Assembly (NCBI GenBank): GCA_949291545.1
Contig: CASEWB010000009.1
Location: 62,001 to 126,000 of the forward strand
Direction: 5' to 3'
Length of the DNA: 64,000 bases
Source of the DNA: an uncultured bacterium
Lineage (GTDB): Bacteria > Elusimicrobiota > Elusimicrobia > Elusimicrobiales > Elusimicrobiaceae
Part shown: in pieces, positions 8,604 to 16,700 of the stretch
Layout of the letters: each line of letters begins with the position of its first letter
How positions within the stretch are numbered: position 1 is the first letter of the stretch
Position numbers and translations under genes: made by a program
Notes under the pieces: generated by a model
The model's input: the letters and a program-made list of their open reading frames with translations, nothing else
Database searches by the model: none
What the model was told of the DNA's origin: nothing

Positions 8604-9551
8604 ATGAAACCAGCTCGCATTGTTTTCCCCGGTTTTTGGTTTGGCGAAAGTGATCTGCAAGATGCTGTGCAGCTGGCCCGCCGCGGCGTGGGCGGATTTT
8701 GCGTGTACGGCGGTACCGCCGAGCAAACGCGCGACTTTACGCTGCGTATGAACGATGCCTCCCCTTATGGGCGTTTGCTTTTTTGCGCCGATATCGACGA
8801 AGATTTAAGCGAAATTATTACCGATGCCCCGCCCCTTCCTTCCAATTTTTCCTTGCAGCAAATTCCCCAACAACAAGACGCGGCTTACCGCAAAGGCAAT
8901 TTGCTAGCCCGTATGGCCCGCAGTGTGGGGCTGGACTGGGTGCTTGCCCCGGTGGTGGATTTGGGGTATACTTCGCCTGCATTTTCCGACGTGCCGCTTA
9001 CGGTGACCCATTTGGCGGGGGACTTTATTGCCGGCCTTTCCAATGGCGGTGCGCTTAACTGCATTAAATATTTTCCGGGGATTTCGGGCGTGCTCAAAAC
9101 GCTGGCCCAAATGGAAGACGCCGAGTTTGTGCCTTATAAACACACTTTCCGCCGGGCGGATGCGATTATGCCGTCCGATATGATTTTTCCGAATATAGAT
9201 AACGACACACAGGCTATGCTGTCGGATAAAGTCATTAAAGGTCTGCTTAAAAAGCGCTTAAATTATAAAGGGTGTGTGATTAGCTTTCCTTTGTTTAAAG
9301 GGCGTTTGCGCTATGAAGATGCCAGCGCTATCCGTATGTTGCACGCCGGCATAGAAAATATTTTAGCCCCCAAAGATGCTTCCGGCGTGGTGGACGCCAT
9401 TGAACGCGAAGCCGATAAAGGACTCCTGTTGGATGAAATCATTCGGGCGGTTTCCAATCAGGAAATGCTGCTGAGCAAGTCTTTTGTCGGGCCGGAACCG
9501 GCCTCGGTGGAAGAAACCTTTGCCGCGGCTCAGGCTTTTGGCAATAAATAA
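8604..9551 (+). CDS. Glycoside hydrolase family 3 (NagZ-like) protein lacking catalytic motifs
   Basis: 315 residues from ATG 8604, preceded by GGGAGG 7 nt upstream. Its plan follows NagZ-type beta-N-acetylhexosaminidases: GVGGFCVYGG, WVLAPVVDLGY, IKYFPGISGVLKT (compare KHFPGHGDT) and LKKRLNYKGCVISFPLF (compare GFxGVVxSDDLxM). The His-Asp loop after FPG and the Asp nucleophile of SDDL are both absent. It is thus probably a non-hydrolytic relative that may bind muropeptides or sugars. No signal peptide is seen. It follows the similarly degenerate hydrolase gene and ends at a terminator. Confidence 0.7.
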   Translation: MKPARIVFPGFWFGESDLQDAVQLARRGVGGFCVYGGTAEQTRDFTLRMNDASPYGRLLFCADIDEDLSEIITDAPPLPSNFSLQQIPQQQDAAYRKGNLLARMARSVGLDWVLAPVVDLGYTSPAFSDVPLTVTHLAGDFIAGLSNGGALNCIKYFPGISGVLKTLAQMEDAEFVPYKHTFRRADAIMPSDMIFPNIDNDTQAMLSDKVIKGLLKKRLNYKGCVISFPLFKGRLRYEDASAIRMLHAGIENILAPKDASGVVDAIEREADKGLLLDEIIRAVSNQEMLLSKSFVGPEPASVEETFAAAQAFGNK

Positions 9552-9569
9552 TATAAGTTCCGCTTAGCA

Positions 9570-9596
9570 AGCCGCCCTGTTTGGGCGGCTTTTTTA
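9570..9596 (+). terminator. Intrinsic terminator
   Basis: GCCGCCC/GGGCGGC stem followed by six T, directly after the family-3-like gene. Confidence 0.85.
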
Positions 9597-9689
9597 ATTC
9601 TTTTTTGCATTCCCAGAAAACCGGATAAAATGGTTCGGACTGCGCTTTCCCCGGTGGAAAGAGTATCAAGGAAGATGGGCCAGTTGCCG

Positions 9690-9752
9690 GCCCGTTACCC
9701 TAGGGCGCGGCCTTGCGGGAACAAAGTGGCTCCACTAATCGTGTTAACGGGC
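9690..9752 (+). repeat. Pilin-leader element, copy R1
   Basis: Bounded by GCCCGTTA (9690-9697) and its exact complement TAACGGGC (9745-9752). The interior contains TTGCGGGAAC and CCACTAATCGTG, shared with R3 and R2 respectively. Unlike R2 and R3 it is not directly followed by a pilin gene. Confidence 0.6.
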
Positions 9753-9811
9753 ATAGAGAAGGGAACCCAGCCTCTGGCCCCCAGGGAGCCACAAAAATCA
9801 CTAATTATATA

Positions 9812-9839
9812 GCCCTTTTTCTGGCGCCAGAAAAAGGGC
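9812..9839. repeat. Perfect 28-nt palindrome
   Basis: The left arm GCCCTTTTTCTGGC is exactly complementary to the right arm, with no loop. It could be a two-fold protein-binding site or a cruciform-forming sequence; no terminator-like T run follows the symmetric unit. Confidence 0.7.
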
Positions 9840-10123
9840 GAAAAAGAGCGCCGGCCCAGGGCCCCATAAAAATCACTTCCCAGCGGGAAATTTTATAACT
9901 CGCGCGTACCGCGCTCAGACAATAAAATTTCTTTTCCGCTTGGAAGGCTTTTTATAGGCGTGGCAAAAGGGCCGGATAAAAGGCAAGCGGCAAACGGAAA
10001 CAGCCACAACAAAGCGGAAATAGCTCCCTGGGCCCCGCATTTTTTGGTACTTTTGGTTCCCCAAAAAGTATAGGTAAAACTAGTTGCGCTAACGGGTATA
10101 GGGTTGAGCGCAGCGGCTCCGGG

Positions 10124-10182
10124 CCGTTACGTTAGAGCGCGACATTTCGGAAACAGTGTGGCCCCACTAATCGTGTTAACGG
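10124..10182 (+). repeat. Pilin-leader element, copy R2
   Basis: CCGTTA (10124-10129) is complementary to TAACGG at 10177-10182 and also to an upstream TAACGG at 10090-10095, giving two mutually exclusive pairings. It shares CCACTAATCGTGTTAACGG with R1. It lies about 40 nt upstream of the T-tract of pilin 1. Confidence 0.6.
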
Positions 10183-10212
10183 TCCTAGAGTGGGGAGCCC
10201 CGGCTCGGGGCC

Positions 10213-10245
10213 TTGATTTGTTTTTTTTTTGATAAATTTTGGCTA
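10213..10245 (+). promoter_or_regulatory. T-tract leader element of pilin 1
   Basis: TTGATT (10213), a run of ten T (10221-10230), then GATAAATTTT and the start ATG at 10245. If GATAAA or TAAATT is the -10, transcription would begin at the ATG. A GC-rich hairpin (GCCCCG-GCT-CGGGGC) precedes it. The same arrangement occurs at the three other pilin genes. Confidence 0.5.
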
Positions 10246-10763
10246 TGACCAAAATTTATCAAAAAACCCACCCGGCGGGGAAAAACGCCGGATTCACGCT
10301 AATAGAACTGTTAGTGGTCGTTTTAATCATCGGTATTTTGGCGGCGGTGGCGTTGCCCAAATATGAAATCGCAGTGGAAAAAGCGCGCGCGGCGGAACCG
10401 CTGAGCGTACTTAAAACCCTGCGTGACGCGCAGGAACTTTATTATATGGCCAACGGCACCTATGCGACTTCTTTTGACGATTTGGATGTGGAAGTGCCGG
10501 AAAGCAAAAATTTTAACTATACGATGGGGAACAACACGATGGGGAACAACGTAATGTCGGTTGGGGTTGTTTCCAAGGAAAAACCCTATTTGCTGGCGTT
10601 TCGTCTGGCGGGAAGTGGAAAGTATAGTATTATTTGCGGTACCGATAATGGTGCGGACGCAGACGATTTGGCTTATGCCCGCCGGATTTGCACTTCTTTG
10701 GGAGCCAATACCGCCAAAAATGACTATAGCTCGGTAAGCCCTCGCTGGCCGATTGTGGAATAG
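10245..10763 (+). CDS. Type IV pilin-like protein 1
   Basis: 172 residues. It has a short basic leader, then the prepilin peptidase site KNAG^FTLIELL with Glu at mature position 5, and the hydrophobic helix VVVLIIGILAAVALP used for assembly into a pilus or pseudopilus. The globular part begins LRDAQELYYMANGTY and has few Cys (two, near the C-terminus). The ATG at 10245 has no Shine-Dalgarno sequence. The gene stands alone, without pilus assembly genes nearby. A 15-nt coding duplication gives the repeated TMGNN units. Major pilin, minor pilin or competence pseudopilin are all possible. Confidence 0.88.
   Translation: MTKIYQKTHPAGKNAGFTLIELLVVVLIIGILAAVALPKYEIAVEKARAAEPLSVLKTLRDAQELYYMANGTYATSFDDLDVEVPESKNFNYTMGNNTMGNNVMSVGVVSKEKPYLLAFRLAGSGKYSIICGTDNGADADDLAYARRICTSLGANTAKNDYSSVSPRWPIVE
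10521..10550 (+). repeat. Perfect 15-nt tandem duplication inside pilin 1
   Basis: ACGATGGGGAACAAC occurs twice head to tail, duplicating the residues TMGNN in frame. Confidence 0.9.
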
Positions 10764-10824
10764 TTTTTTACCGAGGCTTTCGGGTGCGCCCGGGGCGTGC
10801 TTTTGGCGAACAAATTTTGGCAAA

Positions 10825-10857
10825 GAAAAACCCCGCGTCCAACAGGGCGCGGGGTTC
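10825..10857 (-). terminator. Terminator between pilin 1 and the YtxH gene
   Basis: CCCCGCG (10831-10837) pairs with CGCGGGG (10848-10854), with TTTTTCTTT on the minus-strand side. Confidence 0.75.
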
Positions 10858-10873
10858 AATTTAGGTGAATGGA

Positions 10874-11224
10874 TTATTCTTCGTCTTTTTTGAACTTCGC
10901 GGCAATTTCGTCTTTGCGGCGGTTAAATTCTTTCACCACTTTTTCTTTGCCTTCGGCAATCCGTTCGCGCGCATCGTCGGCGTGGTCGGAAATCTTCTGG
11001 CGGATGTCGGCCGCGCGTTCTTTGATTTTATCTTTCAGTTCGCCCGCGTGTTCCAACACGTATTCTTTTTGTTCTTCGTAGGTGTCATCCGCCCAGCGTT
11101 TTAGTTTGCGGCGGGTGGTTTCCCCTTTGGCCGGTGCAAACAGTACGCCCGCGGCGGCGCCCACAATCGCCCCCAGCAAGAAAGCCGCTAAGCCTTTTCC
11201 GGCGCAATCACATTTATGGCACAT
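10874..11224 (-). CDS. YtxH domain-containing protein
   Basis: 116 residues. After a short Cys/His-containing start (MCHKCDC), a Gly/Ala-rich membrane segment GLAAFLLGAIVGAAAGVLFAP leads into KGETTRRKLKRW, the standard YtxH layout. The remainder is a highly charged amphipathic helix or coiled coil. YtxH proteins are stress-associated membrane-anchored proteins of unknown molecular function. A strong Shine-Dalgarno (AAAGGAGG) supports the start. It is divergent from nfnB. Confidence 0.85.
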   Translation of the reverse strand: MCHKCDCAGKGLAAFLLGAIVGAAAGVLFAPAKGETTRRKLKRWADDTYEEQKEYVLEHAGELKDKIKERAADIRQKISDHADDARERIAEGKEKVVKEFNRRKDEIAAKFKKDEE

Positions 11225-11362
11225 ATAATCCCCCTCCTTTGCTTTGCTATAATGTTAATATATATTGTACAACAAATACTAGGAAATACAGCTCCTAACA
11301 CATAGTATAGCTGGAAAAGTTGTTTTTTACTCTCGTTATTTTGAATTAGATGGAGGAACCGT

Positions 11363-12754
11363 ATGCCAAATCCGTCCGCACCGCGCCACAACGGCAAGCA
11401 ATTAGACCCCGAAGTGCGCAAACATAATTTTGAAGAAGTGGCCCAAATCTTCACCGACGAAGAAGCCCTGGCCGAGGCCGACCGCTGCCTGCATTGTAAA
11501 AATGCCCGCTGCCAGGCCAACTGCCCGGTAGGGGTGCAAATCCCGGCGTTTATTGCCCTGCTTAAAGAAGGCAAAGTGGGCGATGCTGCCGCTAAGATTA
11601 TGGAAACCAGCCTGCTGCCTGCCATTTGCGGGCGCGTCTGCCCGCAGGAAAAACACTGCGAAGGCAACTGCGTTTTGAAAGATCGTTTTGGTTCCGTAAA
11701 TATTGGTATGTTGGAACGCTATACCGCCGATACCGCCCGCAAGAAAGGTTTGTTAAAAGCCCCGCAAACGGCCGCGCCTACCGGCAAGAAGGTGGCGTGC
11801 ATTGGCTCGGGCCCTTCCTCTATTGCGGCGGCCGCGGAATTGGCACGCGCCGGGCACGAAGTGACCGTTTTTGAAGCGCTCCACGCCTTTGGCGGCGTAT
11901 TGCGGTATGGTATTCCGTCTTTCCGTTTGCCGCGCGAAGTAATCGACCACGAAATTGAAACCGTCAAAGCGATGGGGGTGAAATTTGTGACGGACGTGCT
12001 GGTGGGCGCGACCGAAAAAATCAGCGATTTGCTCGGCCAGTTTGACGCTGTGTACGTTGGCAGCGGGGCGGGGCTCCCTACTATGACGGGTATCCCCGGT
12101 GAAAACGCCGTAGGCGTTTACAGCGCAAATGAATTTTTAACCCGCGTCAATTTAATGCAAGCCTATAAATTCCCGGCTACCGATACGCCTATCCAAGTGG
12201 GCAAACACGTTGCCGTTTTGGGCGGCGGCAACAGCGCGATGGACGCAGCCCGCTGCGCCATGCGCCTGGGGCCCGATACCGTAACCATTGCCTACCGCAG
12301 AAGCGCGGCCGAAATGCCTGCCCGCGCCGCCGAAGTGGAACACGCTAAGGAAGAAGGCGTACAGTTTGAATACCTCGTCACTCCCAAAGAAGTAGTGACC
12401 GACGACAAAGGCCATGTGGCCGGCTTAAAATGCACCCGCAACGAATTGGGCGCCCCCGACGAAAGAGGCCGCCGCCGGCCGGTGGAAATACCCGGTTCGG
12501 AATTTGTGATGCCGGTGGACACGATTATCGTGGCGATTGGCCAAAAACCGAACCCGATTATCGCCAAAACTACGCCCGAACTCAAAACCACCGAACGCGG
12601 CGTGCTGGAATTGGACGCGGAAGGCAAAACCTCTATGCCGGGCGTGTATGCGGGGGGAGACATTATCCGCGGCGGCGCCACGGTACTTTTGGCTATGAAA
12701 GACGGCATTGAAGCCGCCCGCCGCATCAATGCGTATTTACAAGAGGGGAAATAG
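11363..12754 (+). CDS. nfnB: NfnB-type large subunit, glutamate synthase small-chain family flavoprotein
   Basis: 463 residues. The N-terminal ferredoxin-like region holds two Cys sets (CLHCKNARCQANCP and ICGRVCPQEKHCEGNC) for [4Fe-4S] clusters. A FAD-binding motif (CIGSGPSSIAAAAELARAG), a NAD(P)-binding motif (AVLGGGNSAMDAARCAMRLG) and a C-terminal GVYAGGDIIRGGATV follow. On its own this would be called GltA. Together with the following ferredoxin-reductase-like gene it matches NfnAB, the electron-bifurcating NADH-dependent reduced ferredoxin:NADP oxidoreductase. The Shine-Dalgarno is GGAGG. The assignment as Nfn rests on the gene pair. Confidence 0.88.
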   Translation: MPNPSAPRHNGKQLDPEVRKHNFEEVAQIFTDEEALAEADRCLHCKNARCQANCPVGVQIPAFIALLKEGKVGDAAAKIMETSLLPAICGRVCPQEKHCEGNCVLKDRFGSVNIGMLERYTADTARKKGLLKAPQTAAPTGKKVACIGSGPSSIAAAAELARAGHEVTVFEALHAFGGVLRYGIPSFRLPREVIDHEIETVKAMGVKFVTDVLVGATEKISDLLGQFDAVYVGSGAGLPTMTGIPGENAVGVYSANEFLTRVNLMQAYKFPATDTPIQVGKHVAVLGGGNSAMDAARCAMRLGPDTVTIAYRRSAAEMPARAAEVEHAKEEGVQFEYLVTPKEVVTDDKGHVAGLKCTRNELGAPDERGRRRPVEIPGSEFVMPVDTIIVAIGQKPNPIIAKTTPELKTTERGVLELDAEGKTSMPGVYAGGDIIRGGATVLLAMKDGIEAARRINAYLQEGK

Positions 12755-12755
12755 T

Positions 12756-13610
12756 ATGGAAGAAAATACCATTTTAGTTAAAGAAAATTTAAGCGATGTA
12801 GTCGTAAAATTTGTGGTGTATAAACCCCTGATTGCGGCTTCGGCCAAGGCGGGGCAGTTTGTTATTTTACGCGGGCGTGAAGGCGGCGAACGCGTGCCCG
12901 TGACGCTGGTGGACTGGGATAAGCAAAAAGGCACCATTACCATTATTATCCAGGCTATCGGCAAGTCTACCACGATGTTTAATTCCTTTAAACAAGGCGA
13001 AAAGTTTTTGAATATCGCCGGCCCCTTGGGTACGCCCGTGGAAATTAAAAACTATGGCACCGTAGCCGTGGTGGGCGGCGGCGTAGGCATTGCCGAAGTA
13101 TATCCGATTGCCCGTGCGTTTAAAGAAGCCGGCAACCGCGTAATTGCCGTGTTGGGCGCGCGCACGAAAGATTTGCTTATTTTGGAACCCGAAATGAAAG
13201 CCCTGTGCGATAAAACCGTCAGCACCACGGACGACGGTTCCTACGGCATGAAAGGCATGGTGACGGACGCCATTCAAAAATTGTACGACGAAGGCGAAAA
13301 AATAAACGCCGGGTTTATCATTGGGCCGATCCCCATGATGAAGTTTACCTCCCGCCTGATGGATAAGCTGGGCATGGAACCCCACGCCAGCCTGAACCCC
13401 ATTATGCTTGACGGTACCGGTATGTGCGGTTGCTGCCGCGTGACGGTGGAAGGCAAAGTGCGCTTTGCGTGTGTAGACGGCCCGATGTTCCCGTCCAAAA
13501 CCATTGATTTTGACGAACTTATCCGCCGTACCAGCGAATACCGCCCGCAGGAAGCAGAAAGCCTGAAGCTATACGAAAAAGACCACGTTTGTAAATGTGG
13601 TTTGCACTAA
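12756..13610 (+). CDS. nfnA: NfnA-type small subunit, ferredoxin-NADP reductase family
   Basis: 284 residues from ATG 12756 (GAGGGG upstream), one nt after the nfnB stop. The FAD domain is N-terminal (AGQFVILRGREGGERVPVTL), then a NAD-binding domain (GTVAVVGGGVGIAEVYPIARA), and a C-terminal [2Fe-2S] Cys set (MCGCCRVTVEGKVRFACVDG), as in Nfn small subunits and dihydroorotate dehydrogenase electron-transfer subunits. In the Nfn complex this subunit binds NADH and delivers electrons for bifurcation. No pyrD is nearby, which favours Nfn over PyrK. Confidence 0.88.
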   Translation: MEENTILVKENLSDVVVKFVVYKPLIAASAKAGQFVILRGREGGERVPVTLVDWDKQKGTITIIIQAIGKSTTMFNSFKQGEKFLNIAGPLGTPVEIKNYGTVAVVGGGVGIAEVYPIARAFKEAGNRVIAVLGARTKDLLILEPEMKALCDKTVSTTDDGSYGMKGMVTDAIQKLYDEGEKINAGFIIGPIPMMKFTSRLMDKLGMEPHASLNPIMLDGTGMCGCCRVTVEGKVRFACVDGPMFPSKTIDFDELIRRTSEYRPQEAESLKLYEKDHVCKCGLH

Positions 13611-13626
13611 GCTGAAAGTGTTTTTA

Positions 13627-13657
13627 AAAGCCCGCCAGATCCGGCGGGCTTTTTTGG
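13627..13657 (+). terminator. Terminator after nfnBA
   Basis: AGCCCGCC/GGCGGGCT stem followed by six T. Confidence 0.85.
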
Positions 13658-13760
13658 TGGGGGAAATTACATCAGGGGCCACCCCGTTTTGGGTATATGG
13701 GCCGCTGGGGCGAAGCCGAGGCTGCCGCCCTTTGGAGGGGGAACCCCAAAAGGGCATAAA

Positions 13761-13785
13761 AATCCCCGGGGGTAACCCGGGGATA
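13761..13785 (-). terminator. Hairpin after the 1256-residue protein gene
   Basis: ATCCCCGGG/CCCGGGGAT stem, with TTTTTATG on the minus-strand side. It lies just after the stop at 13795. Confidence 0.65.
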
Positions 13786-13794
13786 AACTAAAGT

Positions 13795-16700
13795 TTAGTA
13801 AGCTGCGCCTACGCTATCGGCCGGAACAGCAAAGGAGGAGTTTGGACCTTCGGCAGAGGGGTCGTACCCACCGCTGGGAAGGTCGAAGTCAAAATCATAT
13901 TCCTCGTCTTCCACTTGTTGTTGCTGTTGTTCATACAGCAGTTCTTGCATGCGGGCGATTTCAAGCATTTTTTGGTCCAATTCCTGGGCGTATTTTTGCT
14001 GAACGGCAACCGCTTTTTGGTCTTGGAGCATCGGGTCTTCGTCCGTGCTGAATACGGCCATTACCTCGTTGGAGTAGCGCTGGAAGATGTTTTTCACTTG
14101 CGCTCTATACTCTTTGTTCTCCGGCGCCGCTAAGATTTTATCGTAATAGGCAGCGTCATTTTGGATTTGATCATACCACGATTGCTTTATCTGCGTTCTG
14201 AACGCCAGCGTGATTTCCTGCTCGAAAGCCGCTTGTTGTTGCTGGAATTGTTTGTTCTGCTCAATAATCGTTTGGGTCTGCGCGCGCTGGGAGCGGTTAA
14301 ACTGCACCCGGGCCGCCGCTTGTTTATAGAGCTCTTTGTCCTGATCGGACACCATCGGCAAGTGTCCCCAGAAGCCTTCCGGAATTAAGGCGTTTCTGGT
14401 CCACAAAATCGGGAACAGCACAGAGGCTCCGGTGCTTTCTTCCTTCTGAGAGGCGCGGACGTTTTCCAGCGTGCTCATATGGGCGTCGCCGGTGATTTTG
14501 TTTTTGGAATACGCCGCCATTGCTTGTTCGTCCTCTTTTAATTTTTGCGGGTCAAACGCATCGCCGTATTTTTGCTGTTCTTGGGCGTGTTCTTGGGTGC
14601 TGGCGGAGGTAATCCAGTCCTTTTGGAACGGATAGATTCCAGCATCTACCGCAGCCAAGCCGGTAAAGAACAACAGGTTGCCTCTAAGGCCGTTTTTGCC
14701 CGGGACCGGCCAGCCTTTCCAAAAGCGGGAATTGCTTAAAACCGCTTTTCCGGCCGGCAAGCCAAACCGCCAGTTATGGGCCACTTCGGAATAGAAGTTG
14801 GCATTGGGCACATATTTAGGCAACAGATACCGGCTGATGCCTTGGCGGTCCACGGTTTTAAAGAAATGGTTAATCAGTTCCGGCTGCCATTCGTTGGAGG
14901 CCACTTTGCTAAACGGTATTTTCACCGCGTTGCGCAATTCGGCCGGGTCCAATACGTTTTGCGTCGTTCTAGGGGTGATGTATACTTCGGCGCCCTTATC
15001 CCAGGCTAACGGATTGCCCGGTTTGCCAAAGCGGGAAGCATTCCACCAGGTGACGATTTCTTGTTCCGTCATAAAAGATTCCCCAGCTTTGGCCGGCGCA
15101 GCATCGGTGCCAGCGGGCAACGTTCTTCCGCTCTGCATCGGCTGGAAGCTTTGGGTTTTAATCGGCAGCCATACATCAAAGGCCCCGTTTCTGGCCGATT
15201 CCGTCATAGCATTCGTCAAATGCATTTCTTGGAATACCTCTTTGCGGGTGAGGTAGTCGTAGAATTTCGGATAGGCGTGTTCGGCCGGGTTTTTGACGGA
15301 TTGGAAAGCCGCACGCAATTTGCGCCAATCGTCCCAGCTGTTAATCCCGTTGCTCAGGGTGGAGTTGGTTACGTCCAAAAAACCTTGGGTGGCTTTGAAG
15401 CCCGGATTAGCTTGTTGGAAATAGAAACTTTCAATTTTGGGTTTCTTAAGGCCCACCCAGCGTTTCGGGTTCCAGAACGCTTCTTTATTTTGCAATTTGC
15501 GTTTGCTGGAAAGAACCTGGGTGATCACTTTGGTTTCCGGTTCTTGGCCGGGTTTAATTTTAGTCACCGTGCGCTGGGCCGTCATAATTACGCCGTTTTT
15601 AGATAAATTCTTAGCCAAGTTGGCGTAGCGGATACTTTTTTGGAATTCCACGGCAGCCGCCAAGCCGCGGCGGCCTTTATTGGCGGTTCTGGCCGCTCTG
15701 AAAGCTTTCGGAAGCGCCACAATAGCCCCTTTGGCCGAGCGGAAAGCGGTTCCCAGCCAGGTAAAGATTTCCCCGCCGTAAATCCAGAACACAGACCAGC
15801 CGACAAATTCCGTAAATTGGCGGCCGTATTCGTCGTTTACTTTTTTAGCGTTGAGTTTGTTGGACAGCTGCATTTCCACCCAATTGCCGTTGGAATCGCG
15901 CCCGAAGCCGCTGGTAATCCAAATTTGGCCGTTAGGCAGCTGGAACATATGGCCTTGGTTGGCAGGCAGCAAGCGCGGGATAGAGCCTTTGGCGTTTAAA
16001 ATGAGCGATTTGCCGTCCGCCCCCGTGGTGGAGAGCCCGTTGCCTTGCGTTTGGGCGCGGCGGGAGTCCCATTTCAGCTCGTCATTGGCAAAACCATTGT
16101 AGATGTAAGCCAATTTGTCGGCCAGCGCTTTCATTTGCTTGGAATCTAAACCATAGTCTTCCATAGCCAGGTAATGGGTTCTGGTCAACGGGGCGTACAA
16201 ATCGACCGTGCGTTGGGCAAACAGCGTGCGGTATTGTTCCACTTCTGGGCTGGGCGTATTGCAGCGGACAAACACGTCGTACTGCGGCGTGGCGCCTTCC
16301 GGCGCTTGGCAGGAATTGGAACTATAAAGCAAGCTGGCCGCTTCCAGCGCGAAAATGCGCGTCGGCAGCGAATATTTTTCCGGGTCGGAAAAATCCTTCA
16401 GCATTTCAATCACTTGCGGCCACACGTCCGTATCGGTCAGATATTTGGTATTTTCGAACGTGGTGACAAAAATAGCATTCAGTACCGGGCTGTATGGCTG
16501 CAAAAATTTGCCCGGTTGGGTTTTCCCTGTCAGTTGGGAGCGGGCGGGCCCTTTATCAAATTGTTTTACGATTTTTACCAGTTGCTGCGGGTTGACAAGC
16601 AAGGCGTAGGTGACGGCGTAATCCACCAACGTCAGCAAGAACTGATATTCCGCTTGCCCTTCTTGCGGGTTTTTGGATTTTAAGGCCTGGATTTCTTGGA

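Larger units (their letters stand above)
9598..10200. other. Repeat-rich intergenic region
   Basis: About 600 nt without a credible gene. It holds two full and one partial copy of a degenerate repeat (9690-9752, 10124-10182, partial near 10088-10110), a perfect 28-nt palindrome at 9812-9839, and a long imperfect inverted repeat with arms around 9880-9897 and 9928-9950. A short direct repeat ending ...AAAAATCACT occurs near 9781-9801 and again near 9857-9877. The density of dyad symmetry suggests non-coding RNA or remnants of small mobile elements. Confidence 0.6.

Noticed and set aside
10213..10238. TTGATT and TAAATT as a standard promoter
   Set aside because: The spacing is about 14 nt here and differs widely between the pilin loci, so a fixed canonical promoter is not supported; listed only as a hypothesis.
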